Translations under genes and position numbers: made by a program | NCBI GenBank assembly: GCA_019155185.1 | Contig: CM032814.1 | Coordinates: 2,034,647-2,098,646 of the forward strand | Direction of reading: 5' to 3' | Source of the DNA: Beaufortia kweichowensis | Taxonomy: Eukaryota > Chordata > Actinopteri > Cypriniformes > Gastromyzontidae | DNA: 64,000 nucleotides | Notes under the pieces: generated by a model | The model's database searches: none | What the model was told of the DNA's origin: nothing | Seen by the model: the letters and a program-made list of their open reading frames with translations, nothing else | Shown: positions 53,491 to 64,000 of the stretch, in pieces | Layout: each line of letters starts with the position of its first letter | Numbering within the stretch: position 1 is the first letter of the stretch

Positions 53491-55320
53491 CTTTGTTCAA
53501 TGGGTAGGATGTTTGGGTGGGTGGACCCATTATGTGAAAGATATACAGAACAAAAGTAAAAGTCTATTTAACTTGTTTAATTATTATTATTAACATTATT
53601 ATTATTTTGTATTGCATAAAAATGTTTGTGCCAAAAAGAAAATTTAAACTTAGAAAACTAAAAGAAAGAACAGGATTGTACAGACAGGTCCATCTGGTAT
53701 AGCATGAACTGAATGGGACAATCCTGCGTCCCTGCTCCTAGCATTATAGATCACCTGAAAATACAAAATATATACTATAACTGTACTATTACTAATATCT
53801 TACACTTGTGTTGGTTTAATGTATTTTCAACTGAAATGACCCAAATAATGAAAATGATAGGAGAATAGGCAATAACAAACAAAAACTTTCCATGGCTCCA
53901 TCTTGTGGCTTAGAAACGGAACTATCCTCATGTGAATGTCCCAAACAGTACTAACCTAAGTTTTTCAGAAATTAGTTTTGATATTACTCTGAATTCTAAT
54001 TTGAACAATGCTTTTCAGTAAAGCTATATGACGTTCACAAACACATTTGTATTTCCTAGGTCTATGATAGTAAAACATTTATCGTCTTTTAAAGTCTAAT
54101 GAGGAACAAGGATAGCACATGAACAAGAATTAAATGATTATTTGCTTAATCAAATGAATGTAGTAAATTGAAATGTAGGATGATCAATTTTATAACATTG
54201 ACATCTAATTAAATGTACAAGCATATAACAGTGCAAAATCACAATTTGAACCATTTTAAATGAATAAACATGTGTTGCTTTAAACTGACAGCATCACACA
54301 CATTATATGTATTCTCTTTATACTTGATCCCTTTTCCCTGTACCACACAGAGACATCTGATAGGTCTATTTCTTAAACCTCTATCAATAAAGAACAACAA
54401 TCAGACCAAGACTGTTGTTTACTCGCGAGGGAGAGAGCAGCTTTGAGATCTTCAGAAAGGTTCTCTGTGACTCTCTCTCACTGTGTCTCTCCCTTGCAGC
54501 CTTTTTATTGTGTAAAGCAACTCCCATAAGGAAGTGAAAAGAAACATGTGCACAGAAGTTAAAGATAAGCATTACAAGTGTGGCCCTTTTAACGGTCTTA
54601 ACGGCAAACAGTGTGAGTTCAAAAGTTCAAGCATAATAATAAAACAGGAACAAAAGTCAATGCATAAAATAATAGTCTATGCTTGCAACTCTTAAGATTT
54701 ATAAAGACAGAATAAAGGATAATATATTTTCTTGATTATATCTTTAACAACATCAACACTTGGTCTGTGATTCACAGTAATGTAATGTTAGAGTAGAGAG
54801 ACAAACACATACTAACATTACAAGACAATTTATTGAAAGTGACAACAAAATCAACAACAACGTAGAAAAAAATAAAATAAAAACAAATCTGCTTGCACAA
54901 AATATACAGATGAACACAATGGAAATAGAAAAGAATACTTATTATCAGCTCAGCCCCAGAACTGAAAAAATATATATTTAACACAGATAAATTGTGCTTT
55001 AAATGTGTACACAATGGAAACAGTTATAAAAGAGAACAATTATTAATCGTTAGTTTTACACTTAAAGAATTAATTATTCATTATTATTATTTGTTAATTT
55101 AAGAATTATTGATTTAAAAATGCATTAATTTAATTATTACTTTAATTTAGGAATTCATTACAACACTTAAAATACTCCTGAAATTACAGTAAAGCATAAA
55201 CATATAAAGTAAGAAAAGAAACATTTAATTTTTCTGTAGAATCTGTATCCACTACAAACCTTTTCTGCATCAGAAAGGTCATCCGACAAACAATCTATCA
55301 GAAACTGTTTCTCTCGCATG

Positions 55321-58300
55321 TCAGGGAGGGCAGACATGTGAGAAGAACATTTTTACCTCATTAGCAATTATAACAGGATTTGGGTGAATATTTTCACGTA
55401 GATAATGACATGAAGTCATCTGCCAGACGTCCATGTACACCACTCCATTTATACCACTGAACATCTCCCTCATCACCGTGTTAAACTGCTTCACATACCA
55501 GTCACTTTGAAATATGGTCTGGAACAACAAAACAACAACAATAAATGTGGGCTTCTGGCATTATAAAAAAAATAGGTTGATTAAATAAAAATATTTCAAC
55601 AGCCCCTTTCACACTCAAAAAGAAACATGGCAGAAAATTGGGCGCAGAAATGTAAGTGTACCTTTAAGCCTCCAGTGTTTCCAGACTTGATAATGACAGT
55701 AGTCTCCGGTGCACGTCTCAGCAGCGCAACAACAGCCTGACGAATTTTGGCCACTTTATGGACATAATACGTTAGCGGGTGGAAAACCAGGTGGGCAAAG
55801 ATTGTAATAACGACGACTACATGACCACCACCAGCTATTTTATCAATATCATTGTTGATATAATGCAGATCCCTCATCAGCATTTTAGTAAATCTCAAAG
55901 GAACACCATGTGGCCCCCAATGAACAATGATATTGTTTTTTAATTCTACAGCCATCAAGGGTCCACCAGTGCGAGGAGTGTGGAGATTCATTCTTTTCAA
56001 GCCTAAATAAAATAAAATGAGAATTGTTGCTTTTCGGTATTTGTTATTAATGATTGCTTTGAAACAAACATTAGATAATTTAAAATTCAAAACCAAATGG
56101 CATCTGTAAAAAAATATGTAGGGCCTTTTTTTCAGAACTAACTAAAAAACATTCTTGCAATTACTTTGTCTGAGCAGGTGCTAAGATGTTTTAATGATCT
56201 ATGAAGTACTCATACAGGTGAGGGGTCAGCACTTATGCCAAACAGTGCAGAGACAAACTTTTTCTTTTTTCTTCTTTAACACCGTTCCAGGATGGTTGTG
56301 TGGTTATATTATATCACAATAAGAAATGGCTCAACTTCACAAAAAAGATTTTAGCCTGGACTTAAACCGGGGACATTGCTGATGTGAGGTAACTGTGCTG
56401 CCTCATTACTTTTATTAACTATTGATTTTATATTTAATTATGTACACTGTAGACTAAAGTAACATGTTAAGTAAAGCTCTTATATGAACTAAGTAGCATA
56501 CTTGTGAAGTGATAACTAACTTAACTTAATTTTAAGGTATGTTTAAAGCAATCACGTTTGAAATTTATTCTATTAAACTACACTCGTATAACATGCTATA
56601 AATGCTATAAAAACGACTTACCTGGCACGTTTCTTTCCAAATACTCAAACCATTGCCTTATTGTAGAGTCTCCTATCAAATAGACAATCTTGTTTTTAAG
56701 ACAATTTGTCATTTGTGAAGAACTGAATGCCTCAGTTTTACATACAAAAGATGTCCAGGCGTTGTTAAAATAAAACCCTGCAGGAACCGGTGTGGTCATA
56801 CCGGAACTACATCTCTCCGTTTGGACTAAAGCAAAGAAAGAACATTTAGCTATACAGAAACTATAAGTCTTTTTTATAGTATAACATTATTTACACAACG
56901 CTGGTCTTCTCACATATGAACATACCAATGCCTGCATTGTTGGGAAGAACATTTATGATTTTTTTGTCTCCAGTAATTTCAACATTTGTTAGTTTCCTGC
57001 GGAGAATAATTGAATGAATGAAGATTTTCTACTCTGTAAAAACTAAAGGATCCTGGAGGAACCATTTGGAGTTCCTCACACTGCCACACCGGCGGAACCG
57101 TCAGGAAGACCTCGAGACACTTTTTTTTACAAAGAGCAGTTCTCTGAGGAACCATTAAGAGTCTTGGCAGTTCTTGCAGAAACTTGTGGGATCCTTTAGG
57201 CACTTTAAATTCAGTTCTGAAGTTCCTCGGAGGTGCTACTGACGGTTCCCCTGGTGTGGCAGTGTGAAGAACCCCAAATGGTTCCTCCAGGATCCTTTAG
57301 TTTTTAGTGTAGAATTGTTGAATCAATTTGGAATGCTTTTCAATTTACCCTGTAAAAAGTTTTTTTTCAAATGGACTTGATGGATTTTCCACACGCCCTC
57401 TTTCATGATACACCCAGTCGTCACAGGAAAGTGTCTTGGGTCTCTCACACTGCCACACTGTCTCTGTTTTTACATCTTTATATTCACAGCAGCAGTTGCC
57501 TTTACTCCAACTTTCAGATCCCCATTTAATATTACATTCCACTTTTTCAGTTATCCTTTTTCCATTGGGTCCTGGCCCTTCAAAGTAACCATAATAATGG
57601 CTGCGTGGAAAGGACGAATCTCTGTACTTCTTAAGAACCCGTACAACTTCACTGGAGTGGACTAGACGCACAGACACTTGTGCTTGACCTTCCCAGAGGA
57701 GCAGAAGATCAACACTGTATGTGCCATTACGATGATCAATAACTTCCCCATAAGTGCTTGCCTTTAAAAGATTAAAGAAGATGTAAAGTGGTAATCTAGC
57801 ATCCTAACTGTAGGCATACTTCTGTAGGATCCTTTTTTTAAAAGTGTATGAATATTTTTATAGGTATACAACCTAAAAGATATTGATGAACTTACTATAA
57901 CTTGTCAACCAAGCACAAACACTCAAGCATACAAAATTCAACAAGAAACCTTTAAATACAAACCAAATGCATCTGAAAGTACTCAAAAACATACCTTTAA
58001 TTTTGAATTGAAAAGCTTTGCTTGGAAAAAATCCCCTCCATATGATTTTAAGTTCTTGTTGTGGTCTCTGGCTGTGATAGTAACACGGATCTTATCTCCC
58101 ACTTTGTAAGTCTCATTGAATTTAACAATAGAGAATGTTGTGTGGACTGGACTTGTGCTCAGATTCAGTTCAGTGATTTCATGATCTGGATCAGGCCAGT
58201 CAAGAGCCTTCCGTAGTCTGTCCCACTCCTCCTGACTGATTCCCATATCATGTGCTGTAATTGTGGATGATGCGTTTGTTTGTATGAGTCTTGTAAATGA

Positions 58301-60377
58301 ATGTGGTCTGGGAAGCAGGTGCTGGTATTTCGGCTTCTCACCATCAGCCAGAATTCTCCATAGAGTCTAAAAGACCAAGACACAGTCATACCAAATTCCA
58401 ATTTTTTGGCATGTTTAAATGATAGCTGTGAGTAAAGTAAGAATAAAAAGTAAGGGACAAAGATTCTCCCTCTTTTTACACTTTCGGTGTAACCAACCAC
58501 TTTTGTGACGTACAGCTTCACAAATTCTATTTTTAAGCACTTTATGTGTTTATTCATGTCACAGATACTCAAACAATTATATACACTAATGTATAACAAT
58601 TGAAGTTGTCCCCACTAAAGGGGCTATATTCAATAAATGAACCACTAACAACCGACTAGTTCTACTCTACTTATTTTTCTGTTTTATTAAGAGTTTGCCC
58701 CCTGGATAGTGTGCATACTCCAAAAACAATTAATATCATTATACGATTATTGATACTAAACCAACATGTTTCTAAAACATATGCTTGGGATTCCTAAGGA
58801 AGCACAAAGGGTGTTCTTTTCCACACATGGGTGCTTCATTTTGGTTTAGTTTTTGTTATAATGCCATATGTACTATATGCAAATTGTGGTTATTCATACA
58901 ACACAGGTTTTATTTATCTCATTTTAAGAACAGGACGTTTTTATATTATGTGCTGATACATAAAAGACATAATTCAATGTTTAATTGTTCAGTAGGCGTG
59001 GACGATCTACGATCTAATGTGGGAATGGACTTTAATGTGTCATGTAATAAGAGCACCTGCAGCCTGCGGATGGAGTTGCATATGGAGGGTGTCTACACCT
59101 GTCATTCCGCTCACACCCCTCAACTCGACATTGGTTAGTGGCAAAATACTTTAACCAATAAGATGAGTTACACGCGTAGCCCCGCCCATTAAGCGGAACT
59201 ACGGAATGGGCGACATCTGTAGCCACACCGCAGCCCAGCCACGAACTTATTTGCTGTTCTCTTCAGCGTCAGGAACTCAATTCTGACTTTGACGAATGAA
59301 AAATATAATAGGATATTACATGTTGTGACTCCATATTAGGACATTTTATGCTGGTGAAAAGCAAATGTATGTAAACTGATAGACGTGCTAGAAAGAAACC
59401 TATTGTCCAGCTCTTATCTATTATTTTGGTAACTAATTCATAATCAGCAAAAATAACAATAATAATAAAAGGCAAAATGCATTAATTCATAGTAATGCGA
59501 CATTTTAGGAAATTATGAATAGCATGCCAATGTCGTAATAATAAAATAAGTTCAACATTTTCTTTTTGAGTGGAACAATAAAGTAGACTATATAAACTGT
59601 GATGAAATACTTGTCGTTCACAAGCTTGGTATGGTATGGTTTCAGTGATTTGTAAGGAAATAAGCAATTTATTAATCCGCCTACTGCGGACTTCAAGCAA
59701 TTCGGTGAGGTTTTCAAATGGTTCGACGTGAATCACCAACCGATTCAGACGAATTACTGTAGAAATATCAAAGTCATAATATAGGTGTACTGTGCTTAGT
59801 GTTTAATACTATCTAAGTACCTATATTATAGATGTTTTGCGACATTTTTTCTATAGCAGCCTTTATTCTTTTTATTCGATGTTGTGTTGTGTTGAGGATT
59901 TGAAATCAGGTACTGTATGTCAAGTTTTCCTACATTGTGAGACGTGTATCTGTATTTTAATTTCACACTGAAAGACCAATGAACTATTAAATAAATGAAT
60001 GGAAAAAAGGAAAGTTATTTATTAATTTTCCGGAACTTACCATTGTACAGGTTGATGCCAAAAGTAACAGCAGCCCTAGAGAAACAATTAAAACTAGAGT
60101 GAGGATAATCCCGAGGCTGTGGCTTTTGCTAGCTGTTTCTACCTGATCCTACCCATACGATCATTTTGTATTGAAATAAAGTCATATTCAATAATTGTTT
60201 AAATAAGTAAAATTGGCTTATTTAGACGAGTAAATACAGATAGTTTTAAAATAACACAATAAATTACACTAAATATTAGCAAAAATTAAACGACTGTTAC
60301 CAATATTTTTTATTCTAAACACGTTAATAAACTAAAAGGTAAAATTTACCTGCAAAAATAGTTGATGAAATCAGCAT
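55321..60377 (-). CDS. nxpe3-like: NXPE3-like copy D, intact
   Basis: Predicted NXPE-family protein on the minus strand. Exons in order: 60377-60350, 60132-60041, 58366-57995, 57761-57349, 56996-56926, 56825-56622, 56002-55662 and 55518-55321. Phases agree at every join; the sum is 1719 bp, or 572 codons plus stop. Exon 1 encodes MLISSTIFA and ends in phase 1, exactly as exon 1 of A does. Exon 2 gives a strong hydrophobic anchor (TLVLIVSLGLLLLLAS). Exons 3-5 are neurexophilin-like with a Cys-rich segment (NCCCEY, then WQCERPKTLSCDDW). Exon 6 holds Gly-Asp-Ser at 377-379. Compared with C, exon 4 is one codon and exon 6 two codons shorter, both in frame. A MITE lies in the exon 4/5 intron, and a second, damaged copy of exon 2 lies upstream at 60961-61052. 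The protein is expected in the secretory pathway as a type II membrane protein. Confidence 0.88.
57032..57309. mobile_element. MITE in an intron of copy D
   Basis: The 278 bp have inverted ends around AAAACTAAAGGATCC and TA on each side (57030-57031 and 57310-57311). It lies between exon 5 and exon 4, about 40 bp from the exon 4 splice donor. Confidence 0.8.
58367..60040. other. Intron 2 of copy D
   Basis: Noncoding DNA of 1.7 kb, not shared with intron 2 of A or B. A moderately GC-rich stretch lies at 58990-59240. Confidence 0.6.
59684..60083 (-). repeat. Tandem duplication unit 1, including exon 2 of D
   Basis: Repeated at 60604-61003 with an offset of 920 and very few differences. Similarity continues more weakly to about 60140 (61062 in the other copy). 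It spans part of intron 2 and the functional anchor exon. Confidence 0.9.
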
Positions 60378-60603
60378 GGTAACTGTTTCTGTAGACGATT
60401 TGCCAGTACCACAACAACGTATTTATAAACATACTGACCAAAGAGAAGGCGTTTCAAGAAGGTGTGTGTGTAGGCTACTTCGTGTGTGTACTGTATGTTA
60501 ACATTTATTCGCCCAGGCTTTGGTGTGACAGTCTATTGTTAGGCTTTTTAGCATATTTAAATAAAAATGATACAGGCAATTAAGCCTAAACTACAATTTA
60601 AGT

Positions 60604-61062
60604 CTGCGGACTTCAAGCAATTCGGTGAGGTTTTCAAATGGTTCGACGTGAATCACGAACCGATTCAGACGAATTACTGTAGAAATATCAAAGTCATAAT
60701 ATAGGTGTACTGTGCTTAGTGTTTAATACTATCTAAGTACCTATATTATAGATGTTTTGCGACATTTTTTCTATAGCAGCCTTTATTCTTTTTATTCGAT
60801 GTTGTGTTGTGTTGAGGATTTGAAATCAGGTACTGTATGTCAAGTTTTCCTACATTGTGAGACGTGTATCTGTATTTTAATTTCACACTGAAAGACCAAT
60901 GAACTATTAAATAAATGAATGGAAAAAAGGAAAGTTATTTATTAATTTTCCGGAACTTACCATTGTACAGGTTGATGCCAAAAGTAACAGCAGCACTAGA
61001 GAAATGTTCTGCGCTCCGCACCTGAGTGAAGATAATCCCGAGGCTGTGACTTTTACTAGCTG
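60604..61062 (-). repeat. Tandem duplication unit 2 with decayed anchor exon
   Basis: It carries a second copy of the anchor exon (about 60961-61052) with the same splice donor. An internal segment is replaced and is 7 bp longer, so reading from the same acceptor ends in the wrong phase for exon 3. It also lies upstream of exon 1 and has no ATG exon of its own visible. A short direct repeat, 60568-60604 and 61071-61107, borders it. Confidence 0.8.
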
Positions 61063-61332
61063 TTTCTAGTTGATACAGGCAATTAAGCCTAAACTACAAT
61101 TTAAGTCTAACTGTAATTATAAGATCGTATAATAGCCTATATAGCCTATTGCATGGTGCGAAATGTACGTCGCAATATTGTATGAAGTCTGAAGACGTTT
61201 AAATAAATGTAAACGTACCCTTACCCAAGCACACACGCATTAGATATGTAGATATTAGCTTTCATGCTCCTATTTTCTGTTTAAACAGTTGTTAAAAATA
61301 AACAAGGGTGTATAAAGCTAAATAAATATATG

Positions 61333-61808
61333 TCGAGGCGCGGCTCGTCTGTATGGGCAGGTGGGGCAGAGCTCCACCAAAATATTCAGCCACTTGAAAA
61401 CATAGAACTCTATATAAACTGGACCAGTGCTAATTAACTGTTAACTCAAAAATGTTCAGCCTTATTCTGAAAACATTTTAGACTGTTATAAGTCATAAAG
61501 TGAGGTGGATATGTTAAAATTTCATCGCATTGCTTCAGGTTTGATAAGCGGGGCAGAGGGTCTCTCTGCCCTCCCGAGCTCAACAGCGCCACACATTTTC
61601 TCAATGTAAATTTGTGGTGAAAAAAGGAACTGCAGCGCGCTATAATTAAGAGTCATATGGGCAGATTTGAGACGTCACTTGAACGTAGTTCCGGACAATA
61701 TTATTAACCCGCGTCAGCAAAGTGTATATGAGTCTGTCCCTGTGCATTCATGGATAGCTTACGACCTAGAAACTGCCCCTCCAAAATTTTTGGTCAGGAG
61801 CCACTACT
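61333..61808. mobile_element. Possible hAT-like element
   Basis: The left end 'gaggcgcggctcgtctg' and right end 'aggagccactactgg' recall fish hAT termini. No target duplication was confirmed and there is no coding capacity. Confidence 0.35.
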
Positions 61809-61944
61809 GGTCAGAACAGAACAGTGTGTTTTAGATGTGTTTACCGTTTATAATAAATTGTTAACATGTCTAATAAACGATTTAATAGGCTTTTACATAT
61901 TACACTGGGAATACAAAGATCCTGCATGACAAATGAGTGTGTGG

Positions 61945-62107
61945 CATGTGAACAGACAGCCCGCATAGCATCCATTATGTCGGCCATGAATGAGATCCAG
62001 CTTCATCACTGTACTTCTGTGAAACAATTTCAGCATCTACTGGGGCTCATGACAGCTGCAGCCAACGTGATACCTCTTGGCCTGCTGCATATGAGACCTC
62101 TATATTA
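61945..62107 (+). mobile_element. DIRS-like reverse transcriptase fragment
   Basis: About 54 codons include SVKQFQHLLGLMTAAANVIP followed by LGLLHMRPL. This matches the conserved segment after the polymerase palm in DIRS-type tyrosine-recombinase retrotransposons of fish. The surrounding sequence is not coding. Confidence 0.6.
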
Positions 62108-62239
62108 CAAGTTACAAAAAATTATAATATTAGTCTCACTTTGTGATTTTTTACATTGTGATTTTGACTTTATTACCACAATTTGTCCACTAACACTGAC
62201 TAAGTCTGTAAGGAACCCGAAGGTAATTTTTTGTACACT

Positions 62240-62560
62240 GTAAAATGTAATAAGTTGACTTTACTTAAAAAAGTGAGGAAACCGATTGCCTTTAATTTCC
62301 AAGTAAAGTAGAAGATTCATGTTTAGTTGGCGTAACTTAACACAATTTGTAGAGGCAACTTGTTAATGAAGTATACTTAAGTACTGTTGACTTAAAATCA
62401 TTATTTGAGTTAACTTTCTATTAGTGTTCACATTACTAGTAAATATTAGGAAACCGATTGCCTTAAAAATTCCAAGTAAACTAAACTAAAAACAATAAGT
62501 TAAGACAAAAAGCCACAACTGAACTTAAGTTTAACATTGTTTATTATATATTAAACCTCT
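62240..62560. repeat. CACTGTAAAA-type repeat with internal duplication
   Basis: It starts CACTGTAAAATG. The text 'aggaaaccgattgcctt' occurs twice (about 62277 and 62449). The style is like the transposon in intron 1 of B. Confidence 0.5.
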
Positions 62561-62699
62561 TCAGATACTACAGTGTACCAAACAAAACGTTGGGCCGATG
62601 ATTGGCTCTTTACAGTTTAATGCCCAGCTAAAATTTATTACCCACATTACAACAACCACCCTGTCATGCAGCGGTATAACATAAGAAAAATCAGATTTT

Positions 62700-62990
62700 A
62701 CCTGTCTGGGTATGCTACACGGCTCCTAATCCAAGCTTTTGTCATATCAAGAGGCCGACCACACCCCTGCAAATGATCCAGAACGAAGCCTCACATGTCG
62801 TCCTCAATTAACCTTAGAAAGTTTACGTCACACATCTCCTGGTTGTTCTATCACAACAGGGCACAAAAACATTCACCCATTGTGTTTTTATTTGGTGTTA
62901 TGAGTTGCCACCCTTCACCCGAACTGCTGAACTCATTACAACCCTCGAGAAAAAACTGAAAACACACCTGACCAACTCTTAATTGTTATC
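62700..62990 (+). mobile_element. L2-like LINE fragment
   Basis: Pieces of reading frame, LSGYATRLLIQAFVISR, then PLQMIQNEASHVVLN, then TRTAELITTLEKKLKTHL, follow the order of the reverse transcriptase tail in L2/CR1-type elements. Frameshifts separate them. Confidence 0.55.
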
Positions 62991-64000
62991 ATTTTCAATT
63001 GTTATCCATTCTTTATAAAAACTCCTTGTTCATAATTTCATATGTTTATATTTATGCCAAATGCATAAATGTAAATGTTAAAATGTGCTTTAAATAACAT
63101 GAACTTGAACTTGAATGTTCTGTTGTTTTACCACCTGCTGGTTCAGAATCACCAATATACAGGGATCAGTGGATCAGTTACATGTAGCATAAAGCCAAAC
63201 AAGTGAATACTAGTGATAAGTGGGGCGATCCCCAAAAAATTTGAAAATGGCAAAGCTTGGTGCTCATCTTGACTAGTCTGTTTGCCATCTTAACTGAAAA
63301 TCATGAAAAAGCTAAACAAATTGTAAAGAAAGTGTCAAGTAAGAAGTTCTTAAAGTAAAAGCCAACTAGGCAAAGAAAGGGATGTCAAAAACCTTAATAA
63401 CTAATTATATAACTAATGTAACATTTTCAAAGATTCATTAGGCTGAAACAACACTGATTGAAGTTGTATTGGCAAAAATAAGGTGAATAGTAAAAAGAAA
63501 ACGGTTTACTTCTCACCTGTTGGACAGTAAAGTTAGAGAAGTAATGAACATGTTCAAACAGAAAGTCTGACTGGTGAGATTGTAACTTTGCATATGTTTT
63601 GAATGGTTTGTTGGTCACACTTGGTCTTAACACAAATAAACAACAGCTGTACTGCACTAAAACAAAGGAACAAATGAATGAATGAACAATATTTCAATGC
63701 AACAGAAACATTATTATAACAATACATGAATAATTGGGGATAACAATTACATTATATTCTAAAGAAAAACTAATAAGAATAGCATCACTTTATCTACAGG
63801 GGTTTAATATTGATTGAATATTTGATTTAAATGAGTAACCTTTGGATTAGGATTTATTTTCAAAAGTGTGATAAAAATCCATTCCCATAAATTTGAGATT
63901 GAAATGACTTATATCTGTGTTGCTGGTGCACTTACACATTTATGGTTCTCCTAAATCGCTTTTACCCACAACCACACATGCTTTTAACCACAAAAGATCA
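62991..64000. other. Noncoding AT-rich DNA
   Basis: I see no gene, RNA or clear repeat boundary here. Confidence 0.5.

Larger units (their letters stand above)
49973..55320. other. Intergenic DNA between convergent copies C and D
   Basis: No gene. AATAAA near 50306 may serve as the poly(A) signal of C. It repeats 16561-21890 with the same MITE, hAT-like element, CpG-rich patch and GACGTC repeat. Confidence 0.7.
47555..58299 (+). repeat. Direct duplication block, copy 2 (C 3' half to D 3' half)
   Basis: Partner of 14649-24704. In this block both genes keep all exons. The left edge lies inside exon 2 of C (homologous to exon 3 of A) and the right edge inside exon 3 of D. Confidence 0.9.

Overview
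The window looks like teleost, most likely cyprinid, genomic DNA. It is AT-rich and full of fish-type transposon debris, with long (AT)n runs and split genes with GT-AG introns. The only host gene family I can support is NXPE (neurexophilin plus PC-esterase domain, NXPE3-like). It is present four times as two convergent pairs: A (+, 13046-16560) facing B (-, 21891-27906), and C (+, 42381-49972) facing D (-, 55321-60377). Splice sites, phases and homology were worked out by eye; nothing was run.

C and D read through complete exon chains. C has seven exons and 558 codons before the stop; D has eight exons and 572 codons. Each has an N-terminal membrane-anchor exon, a neurexophilin-like region with a Cys cluster, and a PC-esterase region with a Gly-Asp-Ser nucleophile motif. 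A and B are broken. A lost 472 bp (end of exon 4 and all of exon 5) and separately 34 bp that held the Gly-Asp-Ser motif. B lost the 3' part of exon 4 and its splice donor at a rearranged MITE.

Two large duplications overlap. First, 4925-14921 and 24400-34080 are inverted copies, forming a palindrome with about 10 kb arms around a 9.5 kb spacer. Second, 14649-24704 is repeated in direct orientation as 47555-58299, at an offset of about 33.4 kb. Both duplications change partner inside the same exon (NXPE exon 3), so A and B have mosaic ancestry.

Layout: 1-4924 holds a Ty3/Gypsy pol fragment and noncoding DNA. 4925-14921 is the left palindrome arm (LINE pieces, a solo LTR, a later 1.7 kb LTR-like insertion, and the 5' end of A). 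14922-24399 holds the 3' ends of A and B and their shared intergenic DNA (MITE, hAT-like element, CpG-rich patch). 24400-34080 is the right arm, with a 1.65 kb transposon in intron 1 of B. 34080-42380 is nested repeats: (AT)n, a foldback element, a 4.7 kb TA-flanked composite, and its empty site. 42381-60377 holds C and D with a second copy of the intergenic DNA. 60378-64000 holds a duplicated anchor exon of D plus hAT-like, DIRS-like and L2-like fragments.

NXPE proteins are expected to be type II membrane or secreted proteins of the secretory pathway. Human NXPE1 has been linked to sialic acid O-acetylation, but no substrate can be inferred here. Many differences between the A/B and C/D blocks are one-base homopolymer changes, so assembly or consensus error must be excluded before A and B are treated as true pseudogenes.
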